From Hymenobacter metallilatus (GTDB lineage: Bacteria > Bacteroidota > Bacteroidia > Cytophagales > Hymenobacteraceae): 64,000 bases of DNA. Under the pieces are notes generated by a model. The model ran no database searches. It was not told where the DNA came from and saw only the letters and a program-made list of their open reading frames with translations. Shown piece after piece: positions 7,092 through 17,589 of the stretch (the stretch's first letter is position 1; each line of letters starts with the position of its first letter). The stretch covers positions 1-64,000 of the forward strand of contig NZ_RWIS01000001.1 of the NCBI RefSeq assembly GCF_003944705.1, written 5' to 3'. The position numbers were made by a program, and so were the translations under genes.

Positions 7092-7796
7092 ATGCCTGCA
7101 CCCCGCCTCATTGCCTTCGACGCCGACGATACTCTCTGGCCCAATCAACCTCACTTCGACCGGGCCGAGGAGCGCCTGTACGAACTGCTGAGCCACTATG
7201 GCACCGCCGACGAGCTTAGCGGGCAGTTCTTTGAGGTGCAGCGCGAAAACATGCCCTTATTTGGGTACGGGGCCAAGTCGTTTATGCTATCCATGATTGA
7301 AACCGTTATCCGGCTCACTAATGGGCAGGTAAGCGGCCAGGAAATTCAGCACATCCTTGACTACGGCAAACGTCTGCTGGACTATCCAATTGAATTGCTG
7401 CCCCACGTACCGGAAGTGCTGGCCGCCGTGCAGGCCCAGGGAATACCGCTCATGCTGCTCACCAAAGGCGACCTGTTTGATCAGGAGAGCAAGCTGGCCC
7501 GCTCCGGCCTCGGCGACCTGTTCGAGCACGTAGAAATTGTAAGTGAGAAAAATGAGGCTACGTACCGCCGTCTGCTGACCCGCTACGGCGTAGCTGCCGA
7601 GGAATTTGTTATGATTGGAAACTCGCTGAAATCGGACGTGCTGCCGGTGGCGCGCCTGGGCGGGCGGGCCGTGTATGTGCCTTACTACACCACTTGGGTA
7701 ATGGAGCGGGTTTCGGAGGCCGATGTAGCAGGCGTGTCGTTCCAGGAAGTGGCTTCCCTGGCCGAGGTACCAGCCTGGCTGGCACAATTGGGGTAA
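7092..7796 (+). CDS. HAD-superfamily hydrolase
   Basis: 234 residues. Motif I is DADDTLW near the N-terminus (nucleophile Asp and general acid Asp), motif II is the MLLTKGD strand, motif III Lys lies in the VSEKNEATYRRLL region, and motif IV reads VMIGNSLKSDVLPV. A helical cap lies between motifs I and II, as in YjjG-like phosphatases acting on small phosphorylated metabolites. The substrate cannot be told. ATG 7092 was chosen because it directly precedes the fold. A near-consensus -7 box (TAACTTCG, 7061-7068) lies upstream. Confidence 0.85.
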   Translation: MPAPRLIAFDADDTLWPNQPHFDRAEERLYELLSHYGTADELSGQFFEVQRENMPLFGYGAKSFMLSMIETVIRLTNGQVSGQEIQHILDYGKRLLDYPIELLPHVPEVLAAVQAQGIPLMLLTKGDLFDQESKLARSGLGDLFEHVEIVSEKNEATYRRLLTRYGVAAEEFVMIGNSLKSDVLPVARLGGRAVYVPYYTTWVMERVSEADVAGVSFQEVASLAEVPAWLAQLG

Positions 7797-8000
7797 CAGC
7801 CCGGCCACTGACACTCATGGGCCGGGCCGAGGAGGTTCTCTGATTGTGCGCCCTCTGGAGTATAGTCAGAGCGAGGCGAGAAGCTGGCAGAACAAGTGTT
7901 GGACCCAGCTCTAGTTGGCTGCACTACACGCGGCCAATCCACCACCAGCAAAAAGCCAATCCAGCATTAGTATTATCCCATGAAAGGAAATAAGAAATTT

Positions 8001-8008
8001 TACCTTTG
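8001..8008 (+). promoter_or_regulatory. -7 promoter box TACCTTTG
   Basis: Exact TAnnTTTG match 42 bases before the ATG of the large surface protein, within an AT-rich stretch. No clear -33 TTG is visible. The preceding spacer (7797-8000) holds a weak 8-bp GC hairpin (7799-7827) and nothing else I can identify. Confidence 0.6.
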
Positions 8009-8050
8009 CATATAGTACCAAACTACAGCAAGTCATCTAGTTAGTCCGGA

Positions 8051-11000
8051 ATGAGAAACCTTTTATGCTACGTAAGCGGCCTGGCCGCTTTTTTTGGGCT
8101 CCTGCCGCAGCATCCGTTGCGGGCCCAAACCATCAGCGGCACCGTGTTCGAGGATGTGAACTATGGAGGTGGGGCCGGCCGGCCGCTGGGCGGTACTGCC
8201 GGGGCGGTGGCAGTGGGGCGCATAGCAGGTACTACCACCGTTACGGCCGGAGCGCGGGTGGAACTCTATGACGGGGCAGGCAACTTCGTGGCTACTACTA
8301 CCACCAGCACGGCGGCCAGCCCGGCGTTGGGCACCTACTCGTTCAGCACCGGCCTCACGGCGGGAGCCACCTACACAGTGCGGGTAACCAGCGGGTCGGT
8401 TCGCTCGACGCGCACGGGCACCACCAGCGGCCTGCTGCCGGTGCTCACCTACGTAAACGGGCAAACCGACCGGGTGGGCGGCCAGGACCCGGCCCGGGGC
8501 GACGCCGCCAACGGCGCCGGCGGCACCACCCTCACCAGCCTCGACGTGGCTACCAGCGGCGGCACCATCGGCACCCTGGCCCAGAACGTGGCAACTGTGA
8601 CGGCCACCAGCGGCACCGTGAGCGGAGTTGATTTCGGCTTTAGCTTCGATGTAATAGTGAATACCAACGACGCTGGCCTGGGCTCGTTGCGGCAGTTCAT
8701 AGCCAACGCCAACGCCCTTACGGGTGAGGCCAGCCTGGCACAGAGCGGCTTTTTCCGGGATGCCGTAGCAGGCAACGCGACGCCGAATACTGCTTTGCCG
8801 TCGGGAAAGGAAACCAGCATTTTCATGATACCGGACGGGCTGGCGCACCCGGGTCTGCGGGCCGCCACGGCCGGGGGGCCAGCTTCGCAGCTAAGCAGCG
8901 GCGTGGCCGTAGTGGCACCCCTCACCGGGTATTCACTGCTGAGCACCAGCACCAACCTCGACGGCCGTACGCAGTCCTACAACGTGGGCAACACCAACGC
9001 GGCCGTGCTGGGCACGGGCGGCACGGTGGGCACCAGCGCCACCACCCTATCCCAACTCGACGGCCCCGAAGTACAGCTGAGCGGCCCGCGCCTGAGCGGC
9101 AACGGGGCTACCATCAACCTGGGCCTGAGCCTGAGCGGAGCCAACAGCGGGGTGTTTGGTCTGGCGCTGGTGGGCTTCACCGGCGGCGACTCGGACACCC
9201 AAGGGGCGCTGCGGCTAACTGGCAGCAGCAACATTACGGCCAGCCAGAACGTGCTGGGGGCCACGGCTACCAGCTTTGCCAGCCCCGGTGCGGCGGCCCG
9301 CACCACCAGCAGCAACCTCATCGTGAACAGCACCACGGGCAGCGTCGTCAATCAGAACCTGATTGGCTTCGGGGGCGTGGTGGGTATCCGGCTGGTGGCC
9401 AGCGCGGTGAGCAGCCTCACCATCAGTGGCAACGAGGTAACCAGCCACGACCAGGATAACCTGCTGGTGCGCGGCAGTACCATCAGCATCAGCGGCAACC
9501 TGATTACGGGGGCCAGCACCGGCTTTGGCATTGATATGCTCAGCTCGGCCGGCAGCACCAGCATCCTCGACAACACCATCAGCAACAACTCGGGCGGCAG
9601 CACGGGCACCACCGCCGATAAGGGCGGGGTGCGGGTGTTTGGCACCGGCAACGAGCTGCGCCGCAACCTCATCAGCAACAACGCCGGCTCGGGCGTGCTG
9701 GCTACCTTCGTGACGGGCTCCCAGACCCAGAACACCATCCTCAGCCAGAACAGCTTCGTGGGCAACGCCTTTCTGGGCATTGATCTGGTGAGCACCTTGT
9801 CGGGTGGCCCTACGGCCGCGGCCCAGACCCAGGGCGTGACGCCCTTCGTTTCGGTGAATGCCGACGGCAAAACCACCAGCAGCGGGGCCAACAGTCTGCT
9901 CAACTTTCCAGTGCTGGAATCGGCGACGGTGGTGGGCACGAACCTGGTGGTGCGCGGCTTTGCTCCGACCGGGGCCACGGTGGAGGTGTACCTGGCCAGC
10001 CCCGGCGCTACCAACGCCAGCACCACGGCCGGTATTGATACCCGCAACTTCGGGCAGGGCCAGACCTTCCTGTTCGGGGCCGCCGAGGGCAGCGGCTCCG
10101 ACGCCGACGGGGGCACCGGCAGCTACTCGGCTCCTTTCAATGGCTTCAACCAGGGCACCGAAACGGGGGCCAGCCGGTTTTCCTTCACGGTGCCGCTGGC
10201 ATCCTTGCCGGGCGGCGGGGCAGGCCTTGCGGCTGGCTCTTCGCTGCTCACGGCCACGGCCACGGTGGTGGGCACCGGTACCTCGGAGTTTGGGGGCAAC
10301 GTAGTGCTGAACGCGCCGCCGGTAGCCAATAACGCCACCAACGTGCAGCTTTCCACCATCAGCGGCACGGTGGCCCTGAGCCCGGGCCTATCGGGCACGG
10401 CATCGGGGCCCGGCAACGCGGTGGCTTCCTACACCATTCTGAGCCTGCCCAGCGGCGGTACCCTGAGCTATTTCGACGGCACCACGACCACGCCGGTAGC
10501 GGCCAACCAGGTAATCCTGGCGGCCAACATCGGGGGGTTGCGCTACACCCCGGCCGCCGGTACTACGGGCTCGTTCACGTTCCAGTTCAGCGTAACGGAC
10601 CAATTTGGCACGGCCAGCACCCAGAACAGCACCGGCGGCACGCTGGCGGCGGGTCCGGCCACCTACACCCTGCCGGTGCGGGCCGCCGCCGACGTGGCCA
10701 CCAGCATAACGCCCACGCCCGCCGGCTCGGTAAATGCAGGGGCCAGCCTGAGCTTCGCGGTGACGTTTACGAATGCCGGACCCGATGCGGCTACCGGCTA
10801 CGCCCGTACGCTCACGCTCACGCCCGGCCTGGGCACGGGCAGCAACGTTACTATTACGGGCAGCGGCTTCACCGCCAGTTATAACAATACCAGCGGCGCG
10901 GTAACTTTTACCCCGAGTGCCACCTCGCTGGCCAGCGGAGCCAACTTGAACGTGACGGTAACCATTACCGCCGTGCCGGCCGCCCTGAGCGCCGTAACGG

Positions 11001-13279
11001 CCAGCACCACTACCAGCACTACCGCCGACCAGGGCGCCGACGTGGGCCCCAACTCGGCCACGGCCACGGTAACCGTAACGCCCATTGCCGACGTGACGAC
11101 GACCCTAACGGCTGTCACGGGCCAGACCCAGTTTCTGCCGGGCGGTACGGGTGTGGTGACGGTGAACTTCCGCAACGCCGGCCCCAGCTCCGCCGCCGAC
11201 CCTACCCGCACCGTGACGGTGCCGGCGGGCTTCACGGTGGTTTCGGCCCCCGGCAGCACATCGGTAGTCGGCAGCACCATCACCTACCCGGCGGCCAACC
11301 CGGTGGGCGTGAGCACCGCAGGTATCAACTACGATATTACCCTGCAAGCCCCTACGCCCACCGCGCAAACCGATTATACACTTAGCAGCCTGGCTACTAC
11401 CAGCACCAGTCAGGGCACCAACGCACTGGCCGACCAGGCCACGCTAAACCTGAACGTTATCGGGCCCAACCTGGGCTGCACGGCTTCGTTTTACCGGGTG
11501 CGCCAGCCCAACGGCTCCAACGCCTCGGTGCTGGAGCGGGTGGACCGCACCGGCTCGGGCTCTACCATTACCTACTCGGCTACACCCATCTACACCGTCA
11601 ACCGCAACGGGGATGTGGCCCTGAACGCGCTGTCGTACAACGCCGCCGATGGCTACCTCTACGCGGTGGTAATCGGCTCTAACCGCCTCTACCGCCTGGG
11701 CCTGGACAGCTACCAGGACCTGGGGCCGGTAGCGGGCCTATCATCCGTTAACTCGGCCAGCGCCGATGCGGCGGGTGTGCTTTACCTGGCCAACGACAAT
11801 TCTACTACCCTCTTCCGGCTGGTAGTAGCCACCCGCACCCTTACAACCGTTACCCTGCCCGCCTCGGTGCGCGTGGGCGACCTGGCTCTGAATCCGCTCG
11901 ACGGGCTGATTTATGCTACCCGCTACTATAACTCGGCCGGCAACAACGGGCTGATTCGCATCAACCCCAGCACCGGCGCTACTTCCACGCTGGCCCCCAG
12001 CGGTACGCTCACCACCACGGGGCAGGATGTGGGGGCACTGTTTTTTGATGCAGCCGGCACCCTCTACGCCGCCACCAACCAAGGCACCCTGGTACTCTAC
12101 AGCACCGCCGATGGCTCGGTAACCGACATTGGCGTGGTAGATGGGGCGGCCCAGGCCGACGGAGCCTCCTGCGCCAACCCGCCCCAGCGCCTTGATGTAG
12201 TGCGCACGGCTTCCCAGCCAATAGTGGTAGCACGCGGCAGCGCCAGCAGTCAGGTTATCATTGATGTGCCCTTTACGGTGCAGCTCCAGAACACGAGTCC
12301 GGTAGATGCCCCGGTGGTTCAAATCAACGACTTCCTGGCCCGGGTGTTTACGCAGGGCAGCCCCACGCTCAGCATTGCGGTAGCACCCAGCGTAACGGGC
12401 GGGATACTGGTGGCCAACACCGGCTTCACGGGCCAGAATGGCAATTCCAACCTGCTCACGGGCCAGGTAGCCCTGCCCAGCGGCGCCAGTGCCATCATCA
12501 CCTACACCCTACGCCTCACCTACGCCAACACCGGCGCCGTACCCCGCACGGTAATCAACACGCAGTCGTTGGCCAGCACAGTGGGCAGCAGCAGCAACCA
12601 AGGATATACCATTGTAAACAGTGCCCTGGTACCCCCGGCCGTGGTACTGGCCGTAGACCAGTCGACCAATTCGGCCAGTCTGCCGGCATCGGCCAACGCC
12701 GACCAGGCTTCGCCCACGCCCGTATCGTTTGCCGATACGCCGCTGCCCGTGACGCTGGTGAGTTTCCGGGCTACCGTCGCCGCGTCGGATGCGCTGCTAA
12801 CCTGGGCCACGGCCGCCGAGTTGCGCAACGACCGGTTTGAGGTGGAGCGCTCCAACGATGGCCGCCGCTTCGAGCGGGTGGGCACCGTAGCCGGCCGTGG
12901 CACCACCAGCCAGGGCCAACAGTATAGCTTCCGCGACGCAGGGGTGGCCCGCCTGGGCCAGCAGCTCTACTACCGCCTCCGCCAAGTAGACACCGACGGT
13001 ACCAGCAGCCTGAGCGGCGTGCAGGTTGTGGCCTTCTCCGACGCGGCTGCCTCGTTCAACGTAGCGCCCAACCCCGCCACCGACCAGGTGACGCTCACCC
13101 TGAACACGCCGGCCCGGACCTATACCGTGGTGCTATTCGATGTGCACGGGCGTGAGCTGCGGCAGTGGCAGCTTGGCGGCGGGCAGCAGCACCCGCTGCC
13201 ACTCAGCAGCCTGCCCACCGGCGTGTATCTGCTGCGCGTAGCCGGCCTGCCCGGCGTGCAGCGGCTGGTGAAGCTGTAA
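8051..13279 (+). CDS. large modular T9SS-exported surface protein
   Basis: 1742 residues. A signal peptide (residues 1-26) is followed by an SdrD/CarboxypepD-like beta domain (about 27-190). A SLRQFIANAN motif near 209 marks the start of many parallel beta-helix proteins, and a Ser/Asn/Gly-rich right-handed beta-helix spans about 335-580. A cadherin/Ig-like domain lies at about 755-860 and two DUF11-like domains at about 878 and 1012, each with an N/R-NAGP signature. A beta-propeller-like module (about 1143-1375, LYAVVIGSNRLYRLGL) and a fibronectin-like domain (about 1570-1665) follow. The T9SS type A sorting domain (about 1670-1742) opens with NVAPNPATDQ and ends in VQRLVKL. It should cross the outer membrane via the Por machinery and act in adhesion or matrix building (inference). 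It is a single-gene unit. Confidence 0.9.
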   Translation: MRNLLCYVSGLAAFFGLLPQHPLRAQTISGTVFEDVNYGGGAGRPLGGTAGAVAVGRIAGTTTVTAGARVELYDGAGNFVATTTTSTAASPALGTYSFSTGLTAGATYTVRVTSGSVRSTRTGTTSGLLPVLTYVNGQTDRVGGQDPARGDAANGAGGTTLTSLDVATSGGTIGTLAQNVATVTATSGTVSGVDFGFSFDVIVNTNDAGLGSLRQFIANANALTGEASLAQSGFFRDAVAGNATPNTALPSGKETSIFMIPDGLAHPGLRAATAGGPASQLSSGVAVVAPLTGYSLLSTSTNLDGRTQSYNVGNTNAAVLGTGGTVGTSATTLSQLDGPEVQLSGPRLSGNGATINLGLSLSGANSGVFGLALVGFTGGDSDTQGALRLTGSSNITASQNVLGATATSFASPGAAARTTSSNLIVNSTTGSVVNQNLIGFGGVVGIRLVASAVSSLTISGNEVTSHDQDNLLVRGSTISISGNLITGASTGFGIDMLSSAGSTSILDNTISNNSGGSTGTTADKGGVRVFGTGNELRRNLISNNAGSGVLATFVTGSQTQNTILSQNSFVGNAFLGIDLVSTLSGGPTAAAQTQGVTPFVSVNADGKTTSSGANSLLNFPVLESATVVGTNLVVRGFAPTGATVEVYLASPGATNASTTAGIDTRNFGQGQTFLFGAAEGSGSDADGGTGSYSAPFNGFNQGTETGASRFSFTVPLASLPGGGAGLAAGSSLLTATATVVGTGTSEFGGNVVLNAPPVANNATNVQLSTISGTVALSPGLSGTASGPGNAVASYTILSLPSGGTLSYFDGTTTTPVAANQVILAANIGGLRYTPAAGTTGSFTFQFSVTDQFGTASTQNSTGGTLAAGPATYTLPVRAAADVATSITPTPAGSVNAGASLSFAVTFTNAGPDAATGYARTLTLTPGLGTGSNVTITGSGFTASYNNTSGAVTFTPSATSLASGANLNVTVTITAVPAALSAVTASTTTSTTADQGADVGPNSATATVTVTPIADVTTTLTAVTGQTQFLPGGTGVVTVNFRNAGPSSAADPTRTVTVPAGFTVVSAPGSTSVVGSTITYPAANPVGVSTAGINYDITLQAPTPTAQTDYTLSSLATTSTSQGTNALADQATLNLNVIGPNLGCTASFYRVRQPNGSNASVLERVDRTGSGSTITYSATPIYTVNRNGDVALNALSYNAADGYLYAVVIGSNRLYRLGLDSYQDLGPVAGLSSVNSASADAAGVLYLANDNSTTLFRLVVATRTLTTVTLPASVRVGDLALNPLDGLIYATRYYNSAGNNGLIRINPSTGATSTLAPSGTLTTTGQDVGALFFDAAGTLYAATNQGTLVLYSTADGSVTDIGVVDGAAQADGASCANPPQRLDVVRTASQPIVVARGSASSQVIIDVPFTVQLQNTSPVDAPVVQINDFLARVFTQGSPTLSIAVAPSVTGGILVANTGFTGQNGNSNLLTGQVALPSGASAIITYTLRLTYANTGAVPRTVINTQSLASTVGSSSNQGYTIVNSALVPPAVVLAVDQSTNSASLPASANADQASPTPVSFADTPLPVTLVSFRATVAASDALLTWATAAELRNDRFEVERSNDGRRFERVGTVAGRGTTSQGQQYSFRDAGVARLGQQLYYRLRQVDTDGTSSLSGVQVVAFSDAAASFNVAPNPATDQVTLTLNTPARTYTVVLFDVHGRELRQWQLGGGQQHPLPLSSLPTGVYLLRVAGLPGVQRLVKL

Positions 13280-13297
13280 GCTGCCTTTTGGCTGCGC

Positions 13298-13339
13298 AAA
13301 CAAAGCGCCCGGTTACTTCAGTAGCCGGGCGCTTTGTTT
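13298..13339. terminator. bidirectional terminator after the surface protein gene
   Basis: A 19-bp stem (13298-13316 with 13321-13339, one mismatch) and a TTCA loop, flanked by AAA and TTT. It sits 19 bases after the stop at 13279. Confidence 0.85.
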
Positions 13340-13382
13340 ATACCTGAGGTTGCTGTACCAAAGTACCAACCATCGTGCTGGT

Positions 13383-13439
13383 TCATTTCTCGCAGTGTTT
13401 CGCAGAGGGTTACGCAGTGTTGCGCAGTGTTTCGCAGTG
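13383..13439. repeat. tandem short-word repeat (CGCAGTG family)
   Basis: CGCAGTG or CGCAGAG occurs five times at roughly 10-12 base spacing (13391, 13401, 13413, 13423, 13433). On the minus strand it reads CACTGCGnAA units ending in TGCGAGAAATGA. The same end and unit recur on the plus strand at 32537-32586, so it is a dispersed family. Confidence 0.75.
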
Positions 13440-13517
13440 CGCTAACGACCCATTGCGTAAGTTCTGTGCACTGCACACGACAAGCATTTTCGCGAATTGG
13501 CCTTACAACCCAGCTTA

Positions 13518-14036
13518 TCAAGCTGACTGCGTACGGGCCAGGTGCACGGCGAACTGCTGGCCCAGGGCCAGCAGGCGGGGAGTGTCTTTGCGGAACACCA
13601 GCAGCACTTGTAACTCGTCGCTGTAGGAGTCGCCGAACTCCAGCAGTTCGTAGCCGCCGGGCTGGGGGCCGCGTCGTTGCAATTCGGTATCCAACAAATG
13701 CAGGTATTCGTGCAGGTAGCGGTAGTGCGAAGGAGCTTCCGGCAGGGGCTCACTGAACTGCTCACTCACTTGCTCGTACAGCTCATCGGCTTTGTCGGAG
13801 CGGCACAGGTCCTGCCCAATGGCTTCCGTCAGGGCCACCTCCACCATCGACGCGCCACAGTCGCGCAGCCAGCCGTGCTCCTCTTCGTTCAGGTACTGGT
13901 CGAAGTAGGCGTCCGGGTCGTGGGCGGCCAGCAGCACGGCCTCCGTGGCAGCTGTCAACTCCTCGGCGGAGAGCGTGCCGGTGGTAAGCAGCGTCAGTAG
14001 TTCGGCCGCATCGGCAGCTACTGGAGCGGAGGTCAT
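13518..14036 (-). CDS. conserved-looking cytosolic protein, unknown function
   Basis: 172 residues, acidic and mostly helical, with no signal peptide or membrane helix. Visible features are an N-terminal Ala/Glu/Leu-rich helical part, a middle segment rich in Glu and Tyr (DELYEQVSEQFSEPLPEAP), and a beta-type C-terminal part (DELQVLLVFRKDTPRLLALG). The family is not recognised. It has its own 3' hairpin region (13298-13339) and an upstream hairpin (14119-14157), so it is a single-gene unit. Confidence 0.65.
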   Translation of the reverse strand: MTSAPVAADAAELLTLLTTGTLSAEELTAATEAVLLAAHDPDAYFDQYLNEEEHGWLRDCGASMVEVALTEAIGQDLCRSDKADELYEQVSEQFSEPLPEAPSHYRYLHEYLHLLDTELQRRGPQPGGYELLEFGDSYSDELQVLLVFRKDTPRLLALGQQFAVHLARTQSA

Positions 14037-14118
14037 ACAGTAAAGAGGATTGGGGCCAAAGCAAACAGTTGGGCAGAGCGGGGAACAACAGTCTGGTAAG
14101 CAGCCGCCGAAAACAAAA

Positions 14119-14157
14119 AACTGCCCGGCTTCCGTAGCGGGCGGCAGCCGGGCAGTT
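14119..14157. terminator. hairpin, 12-bp perfect stem
   Basis: 14119-14130 pairs perfectly with 14146-14157. It has A-rich sequence on the left (T-rich on the minus strand), which suits termination of minus-strand transcription coming from uvrB. Confidence 0.7.
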
Positions 14158-14200
14158 GCGTATTTTTAATCCGATAATCTACTTAATCCAAGTTGCGAAT

Positions 14201-14356
14201 TAGAGCTAGAGGCCAGTTCCCCTTCTTGGAAAGGAGGGACTAGAGGTGGTTGATAGACGCCAGAACAGTTTTTAGAATTAGCTCTAGCATCGTTCAATAA
14301 ATATCGACCACCCCTAGCCCCTCCTTTCCAAGAAGGGGAACTGGCCTCTAGCTCTA
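14201..14356. repeat. MITE-like palindromic element, 54-bp arms
   Basis: Arms 14201-14254 and 14303-14356 are reverse complements at 51 of 54 positions and enclose a 48-base centre. The arms contain the word CCCCTCCTTTCCAAGAAGG. The element lies 20 bases after the uvrB stop and has no coding capacity. It may be a miniature inverted-repeat element, and its folded RNA could also terminate uvrB transcription. The rest of the 14037-14375 gap holds only the 14119-14157 hairpin. Confidence 0.8.
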
Positions 14357-14375
14357 GTCCGTAACCCAAATTCCT

Positions 14376-16412
<2,037 letters not shown>

Positions 16413-16509
16413 GCAGGGGAAGAGAAACGTCGAACCGCCGGGCGGCGGGCTGGAAAATACCAGCCTTTGATAACTGCTTTAGCAAAGTGTAGGTTTCCCG
16501 GGAAACAAA

Positions 16510-16538
16510 AAAACCTGTCCGGACAACCGACAGGTTTT
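16510..16538 (-). terminator. terminator of the 16564-17148 lipoprotein gene
   Basis: A 10-bp stem, 16510-16519 with 16529-16538, followed on the minus strand by a run of T. It lies 26 bases after the lipoprotein stop and upstream of uvrB. Confidence 0.8.
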
Positions 16539-16563
16539 GTGCACCGCTCCGCCTTCCGCCCCG

Positions 16564-17148
16564 CTATCCGCCGGGCTGAATTCGGATGATGTTGTTGAGC
16601 TGGGCCCATTTCACCAGGTTGTGCTGCTGCATCTGGGCAACCCAGTATTTTTCGGAGCATACGCTTACGCCCAGGTGGCAGGAGGTAGCTCCCGCATTCT
16701 GCTGCTGGAGCTGCAGCCGCGCAACGGTTGCCTGCCAGTCCTGCTGGTTGGCCACGGTCATGTCCATCAGGCGCGGAATTACCGTCAGGGCCCGGGTCTG
16801 GAAGTGCAGATACACGTTGCCGTTCTTCACCGCTTTCCAGCCACCGGCGTTGATGTAGGACTTGCGGTTCAGCTCCCGAATAACGTAGTCGATGCTGTCG
16901 GCGGGCAGCGCGGAAATGTAGACCGTTCCCGTCAGGGACTTAATGACGAAAGCGTGGCCGTTGAACAGCTGCAGGGCCTGGGGCAGCATGGTTGTTTCCT
17001 TCATGCCTACCAGCACATCACCCGCTACGTAGCTGCCATCGGAGCACTCCATGGGCGGGCAGAATGGCAGCTCGGGTTCCACATCCGTCTGTTTCTGGCA
17101 GCCGGCCAGCCCTGTTACGGTAAACACGAAGCAGTAGAAGTAACGCAT
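16564..17148 (-). CDS. lipoprotein, unknown function
   Basis: 194 residues. The signal peptide ends in a lipobox (VTGLAGCQ) around Cys16. The mature part has several Cys (CPPMEC, and SCHLGVSVC near the C-terminus), which could form disulfides in the periplasm. No enzyme motif is seen. The start is ATG 17148, just before the hydrophobic stretch. It is followed by its own terminator and lies 60 bases downstream of another lipoprotein gene with the same orientation. Confidence 0.75.
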   Translation of the reverse strand: MRYFYCFVFTVTGLAGCQKQTDVEPELPFCPPMECSDGSYVAGDVLVGMKETTMLPQALQLFNGHAFVIKSLTGTVYISALPADSIDYVIRELNRKSYINAGGWKAVKNGNVYLHFQTRALTVIPRLMDMTVANQQDWQATVARLQLQQQNAGATSCHLGVSVCSEKYWVAQMQQHNLVKWAQLNNIIRIQPGG

Positions 17149-17208
17149 GGATACGGGTTGGGCATGAAACAATGTAGAGCACAATACCTGCCCCCCCAAA
17201 CTGCTGCC

Positions 17209-17565
17209 CTATCGGGGGTCGCGCCAGAGCAGCTGGGGGTTGGTAGCCGTGGCCGAGAAATCGGGGCAGCGGCCGTCGCCGGTGCTGTTGGGTCCCACGG
17301 CAGCCGAACAGATAACCTGCCCGCAGGCATCAAATACGTAGCTGCTGTTGCCTCCCGTTACCAGGTACACAGTTTGGTTGCGGTACAGGTACTGCGTTAC
17401 TTCGGCCGCCGGAGTTTGCTTGGGCTTTTGCTTGAGCTGCTCAATGAGCATATCAGCAAAATTGCCGGCGCACGAGGGCTCGGCGGCATCGTTGGTGGAA
17501 GAACAGGCGGTGGCTCCCCCCATCAGGAGGAGCCACAATAAACAAAAACTTATAAAGCGGTTCAT
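17209..17565 (-). CDS. lipoprotein with DUF6970-like domain
   Basis: 118 residues. A lipobox (GGATACSS) is followed by a compact domain with the pattern YLYRNQTVYLVTGG, a FDACGQVICS segment and a closing GDGRCPDF. This matches the small Bacteroidota DUF6970 family as I recall it. The three mature Cys suggest an exported disulfide-stabilised protein. It lies 24 bases downstream of the anti-sigma/barrel gene, so it may be the third gene of the sigma operon. Function unknown. Confidence 0.75.
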   Translation of the reverse strand: MNRFISFCLLWLLLMGGATACSSTNDAAEPSCAGNFADMLIEQLKQKPKQTPAAEVTQYLYRNQTVYLVTGGNSSYVFDACGQVICSAAVGPNSTGDGRCPDFSATATNPQLLWRDPR

Positions 17566-17589
17566 GGGGTTTGCGGCAGCTGGCCACTA

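Noticed and set aside
7799..7827. Terminator after the HAD gene
   Set aside because: Only an 8-bp GC stem with no T-run; too weak to call.
7861..7935. Further member of the GTCATnCnGAGC palindrome family
   Set aside because: GTCAGAGCGAGGCGAGAAGCTGG resembles one arm, but the second arm does not pair convincingly.
13383..13439. Possible CRISPR array
   Set aside because: Units are about 10 bases with no spacers of 25-40 bases and no cas genes nearby.
13318..13521. 67-residue minus-strand open frame (contains LCETLREM)
   Set aside because: It translates the terminator and the CGCAGTG repeat. A similar peptide (LCEPLREM) appears from the repeat at 32537-32586, showing it comes from the element and not from a gene.
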